From Oscillospiraceae bacterium (GTDB lineage: Bacteria > Bacillota > Clostridia > Oscillospirales > Oscillospiraceae): a stretch of 47,817 nt of DNA. Below, piece by piece: positions 27,066 through 35,758 of this stretch. The DNA is taken from assembly GCA_902795345.1 (NCBI GenBank), contig CADBKO010000030.1, forward strand, positions 1-47,817, written 5' to 3'. Position 1 is the stretch's first letter. Every line of letters begins with the position of its first letter. The notes beneath the pieces are model-generated. The model did no database searches. It was not told the origin of the DNA and was given only the letters and a program-made list of their open reading frames with translations. Position numbers and translations under genes: made by a program.

Positions 27066-28496
27066 TTAAAAACCGAAGAGATGGAACCAGGTGGGGAAGC
27101 CGAAGGCCACGATTACGATCATCAGCAGGGTGGGCACCAGACCGCCCTTGAAAAGGTCGCTGGCGGAGTAGTAGCCTGCGCCGTGGGTGTAGAGGTAGAT
27201 GGGCTCGGTATACAGCAGAGTGATGGTAGCGCCCGCCCAGAACACGGGGATCATGGCCAGGGCCAGGGTGTACTGGCTGCCCACGATCTGCGCGATGCCG
27301 ATCATGATGGGCACGAAGATGGCCGCCACGGAGGGCGCCGTGGGGATGAGCACACGGAGATAGCAGACCACGAAGCCCACGATGAGCATGACGGCGTAGA
27401 TGCCCATGCCGCCCAGGCCGGAGAAGAATTTGTCCGCGATCCAGGTCATGGCGCCGGTGGAGTTGACGCAGCCCATGGTGACCGCCACGGAGCCCACCAT
27501 CATCAGCAGGTTCCAGTCCGCTTCACGGACATAAGATTTCCAGTCCATCAGGTCGATGCCCGGCATGAACATGAGGAAGAAGGCGCAGCCCGCCACCACG
27601 GTGGTGTTCAAAGCCTTCACCCAGGTGCCCGCGAACCAGAGCAGGATGGTGACGATGATGATGACGATGGCCTTTTTCTCCTTGCCCTCCATGGGTCCCA
27701 GCTTGTCCTTTTCCGCAAAGACGGCCTGCTGGGCTTCCATAGGCATGGCCTCGGGCTTGAAAATGACGATGAGGGAGATGCTCACCAGCAGGCACATGAT
27801 GAGGGCGAAGGGGAGGCACATCACGAACCACTGGAGGAAAGAAACGTCCACCCCCTGGGCCTGGAGCAGGCTCTGGGCGATGAGGTTGCCGGGGCTGCCG
27901 GCGGGGGAGATGAAGCCGCCGTTGCCGCAGGCGAAGGGCAGGCCGATCATGAGGCATTTGCCCAGCCTGCTTTCCCCGGGCTTCAGGCCCGCGGACTTCA
28001 GGAACATGAAGATGATGCCGTAGAACATGATGAGGGTGCCGAAGTTACTCAGGAAGCCGCTCATCAGGGTGGCGATGAAGAGGAAGCCGAAGACCAGGGT
28101 CTTGGGATTGCCCTTGCTGACCTTGGTGATCCAGGCGGAAATGCGCATGGGGATGGTGGTGTTGCTGAGGGCGCCGGTGACGCCGAAGCAGAAGAAGACG
28201 AAGAAGAAACTGGTGCCGCCGAAGTCTGCGAAGATCTGATTCAGCGTGGTGATGTTGAAGTAGGGCAGCAGCACCATGAGGGTCAGGCAGCTGACCGCCA
28301 GAGGCGCCACCTGGCAGACAAAGAGGACGATGGCCGCCAGGAACACGCCGATGGAGGCCATGCCCGGTTCCGTCAGCCCCTCAAAGGGCGGGATAAGAGT
28401 AAAGAGCGCGATGAGCACCACGGCCACGATGAAGCCGACGATGCGTTTGGTGGCGACTTTGGGGGTGCCGCCGGGTTCCAGCTTGTTGCGCTTCAA
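27066..28496 (-). CDS. SLC13/DASS family anion transporter
   Basis: A 476-aa membrane protein with about 11-12 helices. Carriers of this family take up di- or tricarboxylates, sulfate or related anions with Na+ or H+. Seen motifs are GALSNTTIPMRI, SPAGSPGNLIAQS (ion/substrate hairpin region) and IPTAPSVAAIFVPI in the second repeat. The TTG at 28496 is chosen as start because GGAGGTG lies 10 nt upstream; the longer GTG start at 28535 has no such site. Its place behind the molybdenum enzyme suggests an organic anion as cargo (inference). Confidence 0.85.
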   Translation of the reverse strand: MKRNKLEPGGTPKVATKRIVGFIVAVVLIALFTLIPPFEGLTEPGMASIGVFLAAIVLFVCQVAPLAVSCLTLMVLLPYFNITTLNQIFADFGGTSFFFVFFCFGVTGALSNTTIPMRISAWITKVSKGNPKTLVFGFLFIATLMSGFLSNFGTLIMFYGIIFMFLKSAGLKPGESRLGKCLMIGLPFACGNGGFISPAGSPGNLIAQSLLQAQGVDVSFLQWFVMCLPFALIMCLLVSISLIVIFKPEAMPMEAQQAVFAEKDKLGPMEGKEKKAIVIIIVTILLWFAGTWVKALNTTVVAGCAFFLMFMPGIDLMDWKSYVREADWNLLMMVGSVAVTMGCVNSTGAMTWIADKFFSGLGGMGIYAVMLIVGFVVCYLRVLIPTAPSVAAIFVPIMIGIAQIVGSQYTLALAMIPVFWAGATITLLYTEPIYLYTHGAGYYSASDLFKGGLVPTLLMIVIVAFGFPTWFHLFGF

Positions 28497-28596
28497 AACT
28501 GATACACCTCCGGTAATCTGTTTAAAACCGCACACAGCATGCGCGGGCAGCCGCTCCGCTCCGCGGCGGGAGCCGAGGGGTCACGTATTCGGGGCG

Positions 28597-29796
28597 TCAG
28601 CCCTTCACGTCCAGCTCTTTGGGCAGGAGGAAGACGCCGATCATCCAGGGGATGGCGAAGATGCCGAGGATCAGGAAGAAGATGCTCCGGTTGCCGTTTG
28701 CGATGGTGGAAGCGACGTAGGCGGGCATCAGCTTCGCGCCCAGCAGGTCCAGGGTGGAGATGAGGCCGCCGGCGGTCCCCGCCAGAGCGGGACCCACCCC
28801 GGGCAGGCGCACGGAGAGGCTCAGGCACTGGGCCATGCCGCTGCCGAAGGTATAGCCGGTGATCACCAGGCCCACATAGAGCCAGATGCCCGGCAGCTGC
28901 CAGGCAAAGCAGCAGCCCAGCCCGGCCACCAGTCCGCAGAGGATCAGCACCAGGCGGAATTTCCCGGTCTTCAGGGAGATGGTGGGGGTCAGGAGGCTGC
29001 CCAGCAGGTTGCCCACCATGAGGAAGGCCCCGGCCAAGCCCGCAGTCCCCTCCGTGAAGCCCCGGTCCGCCACCAGAGCGGTGGGGATGCTGGAGCCCAT
29101 GCCGGTCATGCAGGCGTTGACGAAGAAGATGACGCCGCCTACGAGCCAGACATAGCGGTTGCGCAGCACCTTTCCAACGGCCTTGCCCAGGGGCAGCTGC
29201 TCATCCTCCGTTTCCTTCTTCACGGGACGGACATTGGGCATCACCGTCAGCCACAGCACCAGCACCAGAGTGGCCAGGCAGGCAGCCAGCAGGAAGGCCC
29301 GGCTGATGCCCAGGGAGGTGGTTGTGGCCATACCCAGCACCATACCGGTGGTGGTGATGGTGAGCACCAGGCCCATGACGACGCTGATCTTCTCCGGCTT
29401 GAAGAAATTGGAGAGGATCTTCGCGCCGTTGGCGGAGATGAAGGCCGCCGAGAAGCCCATCATGACCATGGCGGCATACATCATGCCATAGCCGGAGGAG
29501 AGATACCGGAGCCAGGCGCCGACAGCCGTCAGGATCATGGACACGGCCAGCACGGGCTTATAGCCCAGCCGGTCCACCAGCATGCCGCTGATGAAGCCCA
29601 GGAAGATGGCCGGGAGCATGGGGGCGGTGAAAAAGGATTGGAACTGGGTGTCGCTGAGGCCGAAGCGCTGGATGATCTGGGGCCCCAGGGGGGAGATCTG
29701 ATACTGCGCGTAGTTGGGGGCCGCATAGGCCAGGGCGAAGACCAGCAGGCAGATCACGGGGTTAATCTTCTTCTCGCGGTCGTTGAGGGTAGTCAC
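28597..29796 (-). CDS. MFS transporter (sister 1)
   Basis: A 399-aa major facilitator permease with 12 predicted helices. It resembles the MFS at 35759-36964: both start with a segment of the form A-P-(N/D)-(Y/F)-x-Q-(Y/F)-Q and share TAPxLxxIxxGFxSGxLxDRxGxK. The start is GTG with AGGAGG upstream. It lies after the FeS subunit but beyond a terminator-like hairpin. Substrate is unknown; context suggests exchange of the enzyme's substrate or product. Confidence 0.87.
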   Translation of the reverse strand: MTTLNDREKKINPVICLLVFALAYAAPNYAQYQISPLGPQIIQRFGLSDTQFQSFFTAPMLPAIFLGFISGMLVDRLGYKPVLAVSMILTAVGAWLRYLSSGYGMMYAAMVMMGFSAAFISANGAKILSNFFKPEKISVVMGLVLTITTTGMVLGMATTTSLGISRAFLLAACLATLVLVLWLTVMPNVRPVKKETEDEQLPLGKAVGKVLRNRYVWLVGGVIFFVNACMTGMGSSIPTALVADRGFTEGTAGLAGAFLMVGNLLGSLLTPTISLKTGKFRLVLILCGLVAGLGCCFAWQLPGIWLYVGLVITGYTFGSGMAQCLSLSVRLPGVGPALAGTAGGLISTLDLLGAKLMPAYVASTIANGNRSIFFLILGIFAIPWMIGVFLLPKELDVKG

Positions 29797-29838
29797 GTCG
29801 GGGCGCCTCCTATTATTTCATACGCAGGGGAAAAGACA

Positions 29839-29880
29839 GTGGGGCGGCACCGCATTAGGCTGAGAGCGGTGCCACCCCAC
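29839..29880 (-). terminator. hairpin after the FeS subunit
   Basis: Two 15-nt arms, GTGGGGCGGCACCGC and GCGGTGCCACCCCAC, pair with one mismatch and a 12-nt loop. On the minus strand GTCTTTTCCCC follows. It may partly uncouple the two enzyme genes from the downstream transporters. Confidence 0.75.
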
Positions 29881-29886
29881 AAATGT

Positions 29887-30708
29887 TTATTCCTTCTCCA
29901 GGGCGATGTCGCCCAGGTTCACGCACTCCCGGGTGCGCAGGCCGGTGAAGACCTTTGTCTTGTAGCCCTTGGCTTCCACATACACGTCATAGACGCCCAC
30001 GGCCAGGTCCTTGAACCAGAAATCGCCGTATTCGTCGGTGTGGGTCATGTAGAGCTTGCCGCCGTTCAGGCACCGGACCCGGGCCCCGATGACGACTTCC
30101 TTCGCCTCGGGATCGTACACCGTTCCGGCGATGAACTTGCCGGGGATGTTGCGGTAGTACACCCGGGGGGCGCAGCCGGTCTCGGGCTTCATCACCGTGG
30201 CGCCCTCGATCAGGTCCTGCATCTTGGGGTCGTCCTCGTCTCCGAACTGGAGCGCGCCGGTGGCGCACATCTCCACGCAGCGGGGCAGCTTATAGCCGTT
30301 GTCCAGCAGGTGGGCGCAGCCGGTGCACTTCTGGGCCACGTTCAGCTCGGCGTTCCAGTACACCGCGCCGTAGGGGCAGGCCGTCGCCAGGTCCTTGCGG
30401 CCCTTGGCCTTGACGGGGTCGATGATGATGAGACCGTCCTCCCGCCGGTAAACGTCGCCGTCCTTGGCGATGGCCAGCAGGGAACATTTCTCGCAGTGGT
30501 TGCACATCTCGGGAACGTAGTGCACCGTCACCTTGGGGGCGGAGCCGTTCACATAATCCTTGACCTTGACCCAGAACTGGCCGATGTCAGGCTGGGGGGC
30601 GGCGATGGGGGTGAAATCGTTGCCGCAGTGCTCGTCCTTGCAGGCCAGCTGGCAGCAGTAGCAGCCGCTGCATCTGGCAACGTCGAATACAAATGCCTTT
30701 CTGCCCAT
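29887..30708 (-). CDS. transhydroxylase-type beta subunit: FeS ferredoxin plus beta-barrel domain
   Basis: A 273-aa electron-transfer subunit. Three 4Fe-4S-type regions are seen: CSGCYCCQLAC at 13-23, CNHCEKC then CPYGAVYW, and CTGCAHLL then CVEMC. After residue 190 there is an all-beta domain (AGTVYDPEAKEVVIGARVRC, DEYGDFWFKDLAVGVYDVYV), like the carboxypeptidase-regulatory/transthyretin-like domain. This three-cluster plus beta-barrel layout, and phrases such as NVAQKCTGCAHLLDN and PRVYYRN, match what I recall of Pelobacter acidigallici transhydroxylase beta. No Tat or membrane signal. The start is 2 nt after the alpha subunit. Confidence 0.88.
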   Translation of the reverse strand: MGRKAFVFDVARCSGCYCCQLACKDEHCGNDFTPIAAPQPDIGQFWVKVKDYVNGSAPKVTVHYVPEMCNHCEKCSLLAIAKDGDVYRREDGLIIIDPVKAKGRKDLATACPYGAVYWNAELNVAQKCTGCAHLLDNGYKLPRCVEMCATGALQFGDEDDPKMQDLIEGATVMKPETGCAPRVYYRNIPGKFIAGTVYDPEAKEVVIGARVRCLNGGKLYMTHTDEYGDFWFKDLAVGVYDVYVEAKGYKTKVFTGLRTRECVNLGDIALEKE

Positions 30709-30710
30709 GC

Positions 30711-33557
30711 TCAGGCCTCCTTCTTGTCGTCGATCATCCAGCCGTCGAGGCAGACGCCGCAGCCCTCGTCCACCTTGCGGGCGAAAGCGTCGGGATACTG
30801 CTTCTTCCAGCCGTCCATCTCCTCGTCGGTGACGGCGGCCACTTCCACCAGGAAGCCGCTGACCACCATGCCGGTGGCGTTCCGGGAGGTGATGGCGTGG
30901 GGGGTGATGAGGTTGATGGCGCCGCCCCGGTCCAGCTTTTCGGCGTCGATGGGGTCGAAGCGGGAGCCGTGGTCCACGTAGACCACGCCGTCCACCACCC
31001 TGGGGGTGACGTAGGCCGCGCAGAGCACCGTGCCCCGCTCGTTGAAGATCTTGACGATGTCGCCGTGCTTGATGCCTCTGGCCTCAGCGGTCTTGGGGCT
31101 GAGCCAGGCGGGCTCGTACTGGTAGCCGTCCTTGGCGCGGATCTTCATGGTCTCCACTTCCCGGTTCCAGGTGATGTCGTCCAGGTTGGCGTGGAAGCGC
31201 CAGCGGCCGTGGTTACTTATGCACAGCAGGGGATAATCCTTGGCCCGGGGGCTAGAAAGCCGCTCGTCGTGGAGCTCGCTGGCTTCCACCCACTTGGGAT
31301 AGGGAGGCCGCTCGGGATCGTTGGGGAAGTTCTCCTTGATGCCGGTGGAGGTGAACTCCAGCTTGCCGGTGGGAGTGGAGAGAGGATGGTTCTCCGGATC
31401 CTCGGCGAAGGTGCGCAGGCCGGGAGGATGGAGCTTGAAGTCCTGGATGTTGGGGTCGCAGGGCAGGATGAACATGTCCTTCTTGTGGAATTCGTCGTCC
31501 ACGTCCAGATCATGCACGCTGCAGCCCTGCCAGAAGAGCTCGATGACCCGCTCCTTGGATTTGTCGTTGTTGGTATAGGCGTTGAAGATCTCCGGGCTGA
31601 TCTTCCGGGCCACCTCGGCCACGCAGTCGAAGTCGTCCAGGCTCTCGCCCACAGGGGGGCAGGCGGGGCGCTCGCGGAAGACGGAGCACATGATGCCGCT
31701 GCCCTTGTCGTCGGAGATGTCGTCCATCTCAAACTTGGTCTGCACAGGCAGCACGATGTCGGCCAGCAGGCAGTCGTTCTCCAGCCAGGGCTGCTGGGCG
31801 ACGATGAATTCGATCTCCTCGCTGCGCACGGCCTTCACGAAATTGAAGCCGTCGTTCCAGCAGGTGACCATGCAGGGGGCGTCGGTCCAGATGGCGTGGA
31901 TGCGGGAGCAGCCCTTGGCGGGGAAGGTGTGCTCCTCCCACTGCTCGGAGGCCGGGCCGCAGAAGGAATAGAGGCCGTACCAGGAGATCTCGTCCTTCAG
32001 GATGGCGTCGTGCACCAGACATTTGGGCACGCTCTGCATGGGGGGATTCTCCGTGGTCTTGCAGATCTCTGCCAGCTCCTCGATGGCGGCGGCGGATTCG
32101 CTCAGGCGGTAGCGGCCTTCCTCCTTGCCCTTGGCGAAGAAGGCGGCGGCGTTGGAGGCGGACTGGGTGCCCTTGCCGGAGATCAGGGCCTTCTGCTTCT
32201 CCAGGGCCTCCTGGCGCTTCTTTTCCTCCTCCATGCCCAGCAGGCCGGTGGCGTTCAGATCCTGGCTGCTGCCGGCGGGACGCACGATCTCGCAGCGGTG
32301 GGGCAGGTCGATGATCTTCTCGCTCTGGTGGGGCATGGGATAGGTGTCGGTGTGCAGGTTCCATTCGATCCACTTGGCCTGATGCCTTCCGGGCTTGCCC
32401 AGGCCCTGCATGCCCAGGCAGATGCTCTGGAGGCGGGCGGGCTCGGTGGAGAAGGCACCGCGGATGCCGGGGCCGCCGTTGCCGATGGTGACGCTGGTCA
32501 CCTTATGGGCCCAGTCGCGGGCCAGGGCCTTGATGGTCCATTCGGGGATGCCGGTCTTTTCGCTGGCCCAGGCGGGGGTCTTGGGCTCCCCGTCTTCCTT
32601 GCCCAGCACATAATCGAAGAATTCGTCATAGCCCACGGCATGGGTCTCCACGTATTCCTTGTCGTAGAGGCCTTCCTTCAGCCAGACGTAGATGATGCCC
32701 AGGTACAGGGCGGCGTCGGTGTTGGGCTTGATGGGGATCCACTTGTCGGCCAGGTAGCAGCCGGAGAAGTTCAGCGCCGGGTCGATGTGGACGAACTTGA
32801 TGCCCAGGGAGTGGATCCACTGGCTCAGGCGGGAGGCCATGTAGCCGTCAAAGCCCACGGCGGTGACTTCGGGGTCGCCCGCCCAGAAGAGCAGCAGCTC
32901 GGCATTCTTGGCGATGTCGGGCCAGAGGTTGGCGCTGGGCTGCATTTCGCCCACGGGCTCGCCGCCCCACACGTTCTTGGAGCCCCAGGAGTAGCCCTCC
33001 CAGGAGTCCTGGTTGCGCATCTGCACGGTGTAGCCGCCCAGGAGACTGAGCAGCCGGTTCATGCAGCCGTGGCTGGGGGCGATGTGCTTGCCCTCGCCGT
33101 GCATGTCGGCCTCCGCCAGCACGGCGGACATGCCGTATTTGTCCCGGATGCGCAGCAGCTCCTTGGCGATGATGTCGGTGGCCTCATCCCAGGAGATGCG
33201 CACGAAGCGGCTCTTGCCCCGGTTCTGGGGGTTGCGCTCGCCGTTGGGATCCCAGTCCACCCGCTTGAGGGGGTAACGGACCCGGTTGTTGGAATACACC
33301 CGCTTCTTGTAGGTGAGGTAATAGCTGGCGGGCAGGGAGTGGTGAGGGGGCTCGAAGCTGGAGCCGTGAGCCTCGATCTTCCAGGGGTTCTTGCTGTCCC
33401 AATCATGGTTCTCGTCGTAGTAGAACGGGCGGATCCGGGTGATCTTCCCGTCCTTGTCCGACTCGACCACGGTGGGCAGGCCGGCGCTGGGGCCCATCAG
33501 GCTTGCCGCCTTCAGTACCCGCTTGTCGGCCTTGACGTCCACTTTGACGTTCGGCAT
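30711..33557 (-). CDS. molybdopterin (bis-MGD) oxidoreductase alpha, transhydroxylase type
   Basis: A 948-aa catalytic subunit of the DMSO-reductase family. It lacks the N-terminal cysteine cluster of most members (no Cys in the first 160 residues) and has no Tat signal, so it is cytoplasmic. DSWEGYSWG places a serine at about residue 185 as likely Mo ligand, next to Trp186, as in pyrogallol-phloroglucinol transhydroxylase. Other family segments are RISWDEATDII, FIDP-like VHIDPALN, ADKWIPIKPNTDAAL and the C-terminal GDIVKIFNERGTVL. It is longer than the roughly 875-aa transhydroxylase. Dehydroxylase or hydratase activity is an alternative; the substrate is unknown. Confidence 0.88.
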   Translation of the reverse strand: MPNVKVDVKADKRVLKAASLMGPSAGLPTVVESDKDGKITRIRPFYYDENHDWDSKNPWKIEAHGSSFEPPHHSLPASYYLTYKKRVYSNNRVRYPLKRVDWDPNGERNPQNRGKSRFVRISWDEATDIIAKELLRIRDKYGMSAVLAEADMHGEGKHIAPSHGCMNRLLSLLGGYTVQMRNQDSWEGYSWGSKNVWGGEPVGEMQPSANLWPDIAKNAELLLFWAGDPEVTAVGFDGYMASRLSQWIHSLGIKFVHIDPALNFSGCYLADKWIPIKPNTDAALYLGIIYVWLKEGLYDKEYVETHAVGYDEFFDYVLGKEDGEPKTPAWASEKTGIPEWTIKALARDWAHKVTSVTIGNGGPGIRGAFSTEPARLQSICLGMQGLGKPGRHQAKWIEWNLHTDTYPMPHQSEKIIDLPHRCEIVRPAGSSQDLNATGLLGMEEEKKRQEALEKQKALISGKGTQSASNAAAFFAKGKEEGRYRLSESAAAIEELAEICKTTENPPMQSVPKCLVHDAILKDEISWYGLYSFCGPASEQWEEHTFPAKGCSRIHAIWTDAPCMVTCWNDGFNFVKAVRSEEIEFIVAQQPWLENDCLLADIVLPVQTKFEMDDISDDKGSGIMCSVFRERPACPPVGESLDDFDCVAEVARKISPEIFNAYTNNDKSKERVIELFWQGCSVHDLDVDDEFHKKDMFILPCDPNIQDFKLHPPGLRTFAEDPENHPLSTPTGKLEFTSTGIKENFPNDPERPPYPKWVEASELHDERLSSPRAKDYPLLCISNHGRWRFHANLDDITWNREVETMKIRAKDGYQYEPAWLSPKTAEARGIKHGDIVKIFNERGTVLCAAYVTPRVVDGVVYVDHGSRFDPIDAEKLDRGGAINLITPHAITSRNATGMVVSGFLVEVAAVTDEEMDGWKKQYPDAFARKVDEGCGVCLDGWMIDDKKEA

Positions 33558-33648
33558 GGGCGTGTCTTCCTCCTTTTTTCCTGGTGTTGGGTATTGCCTG
33601 GTGAGTATGTGATTGGCCTTTCCTATAAGGGCGCATAGTTACCAATTC

Positions 33649-33677
33649 ATTTTACATCTATTACGGAATAATTGCAA
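33649..33677 (-). promoter_or_regulatory. promoter of the molybdenum enzyme genes
   Basis: On the minus strand TTGCAA (33672-33677), 17 bp and TAAAAT (33649-33654), giving a leader of about 85 nt with AGGAGG before the ATG. Confidence 0.7.
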
Positions 33678-33700
33678 CGAAATCTTTTGCTTTGCTCTCT

Positions 33701-33717
33701 GCGGATTGACAATCCGC
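33701..33717. promoter_or_regulatory. 8-1-8 palindrome, probable operator
   Basis: GCGGATTG-A-CAATCCGC is a perfect palindrome. It covers the -35 element of the reductase promoter (33706-33711) and lies 24 nt from the -35 of the divergent promoter, so one bound regulator could control both units. Confidence 0.7.
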
Positions 33718-33735
33718 CCGCCTCTGGGGTAAATT
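33706..33735 (+). promoter_or_regulatory. promoter of the OYE-type reductase gene
   Basis: TTGACA (33706-33711), an 18-bp spacer and TAAATT (33730-33735). CCTCTGGGG lies directly before the -10. The slightly long spacer fits activation by a MerR-type regulator but does not prove it. Confidence 0.65.
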
Positions 33736-33778
33736 GAAAACAGAAGAAATGAGGCTAACGGACAAACGAGGTGACGAT

Positions 33779-35740
33779 ATGGCACTGAATCATTTTCCCC
33801 ACATCTACCGGCCCATTCAGGTGGGCAGCATGACGATGAAGAACCGCATCCAGTTTTCCCCCATCGTATCCAACCACGCCGGGGTGGAGGACGGGCGGGT
33901 GGGCCATGAGCTGCTGGAATTCGTCAGCACCCAGGCCCAGACGGGCTGCGGCCTGGTGACCATCGGCTCCACCCCCGTGAACTTTGAGGAGGGGCGGGAT
34001 TTCTATTCCTGCCTCAGTGCCACCAGCGACCAGGATGTGCCCGGCCTGGGCCTGCTGGCGGACGAGGTGCACCGCTGGGACTGCAATCTTTCCGCCGAGC
34101 TGATCCACGCGGGCCAGTGGGCCGCCCTCAACGGCAAGGAAGCCTGGGTGCCCAGCGTGGTGGAGAAATATCACAAGGCCCCCCGGCGCTACCGGGAGAT
34201 CGGCAGGACGGAGATGCTGAGGGTGATCGACGACTATGTGGCCGCCACCCGGCGCTGCATGGAGGCGGGCTTCGACATGGTGATGGCCCACTTCGCCCAC
34301 GGCAACCTGGTCTCCGCCTTCCTCTCCACCCTCTGGAATCAGCGGGGCGACGCCTACGGCGGCAGCCCGCAGAACCGCTGGCGCTTCCCCCTGGAGGTGC
34401 TGGAGGCCATCCATTCCGTCACCCGGGGAAAGATCCCCATCGAGATGCGAGTGGTGGGGGACGAGCGCATCCCCGGCGGCACGGACATTGCCGAGCGCAT
34501 CGCCTTTTTGAAGGAAGCCTCCCGCTATGTGGATATGCTCTGCGTCTCCACCGGCACCCTCATGTATACCGACGGGGAGTGCTTCAGCTACAACATGCCC
34601 GGCTACTATGTGGATCCCGGCTGCAACGTGGCCCACGCCGCCGCCTTCAAGGAGGCCCTGGGGGACAAGGTGGCCGTCAGCGTGGTGGGGGGCGTCAGCA
34701 CCCTGGCTGAGGCGGAGGCCATCCTGGCCGCAGGAAAGGCGGACATCGTGGCCATGGCGAAAGCCCTCATGGCCGACGACCGGATGATCGTCAAGGGCGA
34801 GCGGGGGCAGGAGGAGGACATCGTCCCCTGCATGCGCTGCATGTACTGCCTGCGCAACGTGGGCGGGGCCCATCTCCGGGGCTGCGCCGTCAACCCCCGC
34901 ATGGGCTGGGAATACCGCTATCCCCGCTTCCTCCCCCTGCGGAAAAAGAAAAAGGTGCTCATCGCCGGGGGCGGCCCCGGCGGTATGGAGGCGGCGAGGA
35001 TCCTGGCGGAGCGGGGCCATACTGTCATCCTCTGCGAGAAGGGCGGCGCCCTGGGCGGAAGGCTGCCCGAGGCTTCCTCCCTCTGGCTCAAGGACGGCTT
35101 CCGCCGTTACTTTGACTACGCCGTGCGCAAGACCCTTTCCTGCGGGGCGGAGGTGCGGCTGAACACCCCCGTCACCCCCGAGCTCATCCGGCAGGAGCAG
35201 CCGGACGCCCTGATCCTGGCTGTCGGCGCCCGGGAATTCCGCCCCGCCATCCCCGGCGTGAACGGCTCCAATGTCCTCAGCGTGGTGGATGTGGACCGGG
35301 GCAAGGTGAGCGTGGGTCAAAAAGTCGTGGTCTGCGGCGGCGGGCTCTCCGGCGCGGAGTGCGCCATGGCCCTGGGCCGGGAGGGAAAGCAGGTCACGGT
35401 GGTGGATATCCTCCCCGAAGAAGAGCTGCATAAGAATATCAGCGATTTCAACCTTCCCATCTTCCTGAAGCGGCTGAAGGAAAACCGCGTGGAGCTGCGC
35501 TGTGAGACCTCCGTGAAGGAGATCGGGCCCCGGGGCGTGCTGGTCGCCAGGAACGGCCGGGAGGAGTGGCTGGAAGCGGACACCGTGGTGGCCGCCTTCG
35601 GCATCCGGGCGGACAAGGCGGAGCTGGATTCCCTCCGGGATCTGGTGCCCGAGACCTATGTCATCGGGGACGCCCATAAGGTGGGCGTCATCGGGGACGC
35701 CACGAACGACGCCTGGCGCGTCTGCATGCAAATCGAGTAA
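33779..35740 (+). CDS. old yellow enzyme-type FMN/4Fe-4S/FAD oxidoreductase
   Basis: A 653-aa cytoplasmic enzyme of the 2,4-dienoyl-CoA reductase/enoate reductase/BaiCD family, which passes electrons from NAD(P)H through FAD, a 4Fe-4S cluster and FMN to an unsaturated substrate. The N-terminal TIM barrel (1-345) has ELIHAGQW and GDAYGGSPQNRWRF. Cluster cysteines are 351, 354, 357 and 369 (CMRCMYC ... CAVNP), a CX2CX2CX11C spacing, where many relatives have CX2CX3C. Dinucleotide motifs are LIAGGGPGGMEAARIL (394-409) and VVCGGGLSGAECAMAL. GAGGTG fixes the ATG at 33779 over 33734. Confidence 0.9.
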   Translation: MALNHFPHIYRPIQVGSMTMKNRIQFSPIVSNHAGVEDGRVGHELLEFVSTQAQTGCGLVTIGSTPVNFEEGRDFYSCLSATSDQDVPGLGLLADEVHRWDCNLSAELIHAGQWAALNGKEAWVPSVVEKYHKAPRRYREIGRTEMLRVIDDYVAATRRCMEAGFDMVMAHFAHGNLVSAFLSTLWNQRGDAYGGSPQNRWRFPLEVLEAIHSVTRGKIPIEMRVVGDERIPGGTDIAERIAFLKEASRYVDMLCVSTGTLMYTDGECFSYNMPGYYVDPGCNVAHAAAFKEALGDKVAVSVVGGVSTLAEAEAILAAGKADIVAMAKALMADDRMIVKGERGQEEDIVPCMRCMYCLRNVGGAHLRGCAVNPRMGWEYRYPRFLPLRKKKKVLIAGGGPGGMEAARILAERGHTVILCEKGGALGGRLPEASSLWLKDGFRRYFDYAVRKTLSCGAEVRLNTPVTPELIRQEQPDALILAVGAREFRPAIPGVNGSNVLSVVDVDRGKVSVGQKVVVCGGGLSGAECAMALGREGKQVTVVDILPEEELHKNISDFNLPIFLKRLKENRVELRCETSVKEIGPRGVLVARNGREEWLEADTVVAAFGIRADKAELDSLRDLVPETYVIGDAHKVGVIGDATNDAWRVCMQIE

Positions 35741-35758
35741 GAAACGGACGGCGGAAGA

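Noticed and set aside
29887..33557. Classical DMSO or nitrate reductase
   Set aside because: No N-terminal FeS cysteines, no Tat signal, no membrane anchor subunit, and the beta subunit has an added beta-barrel domain.
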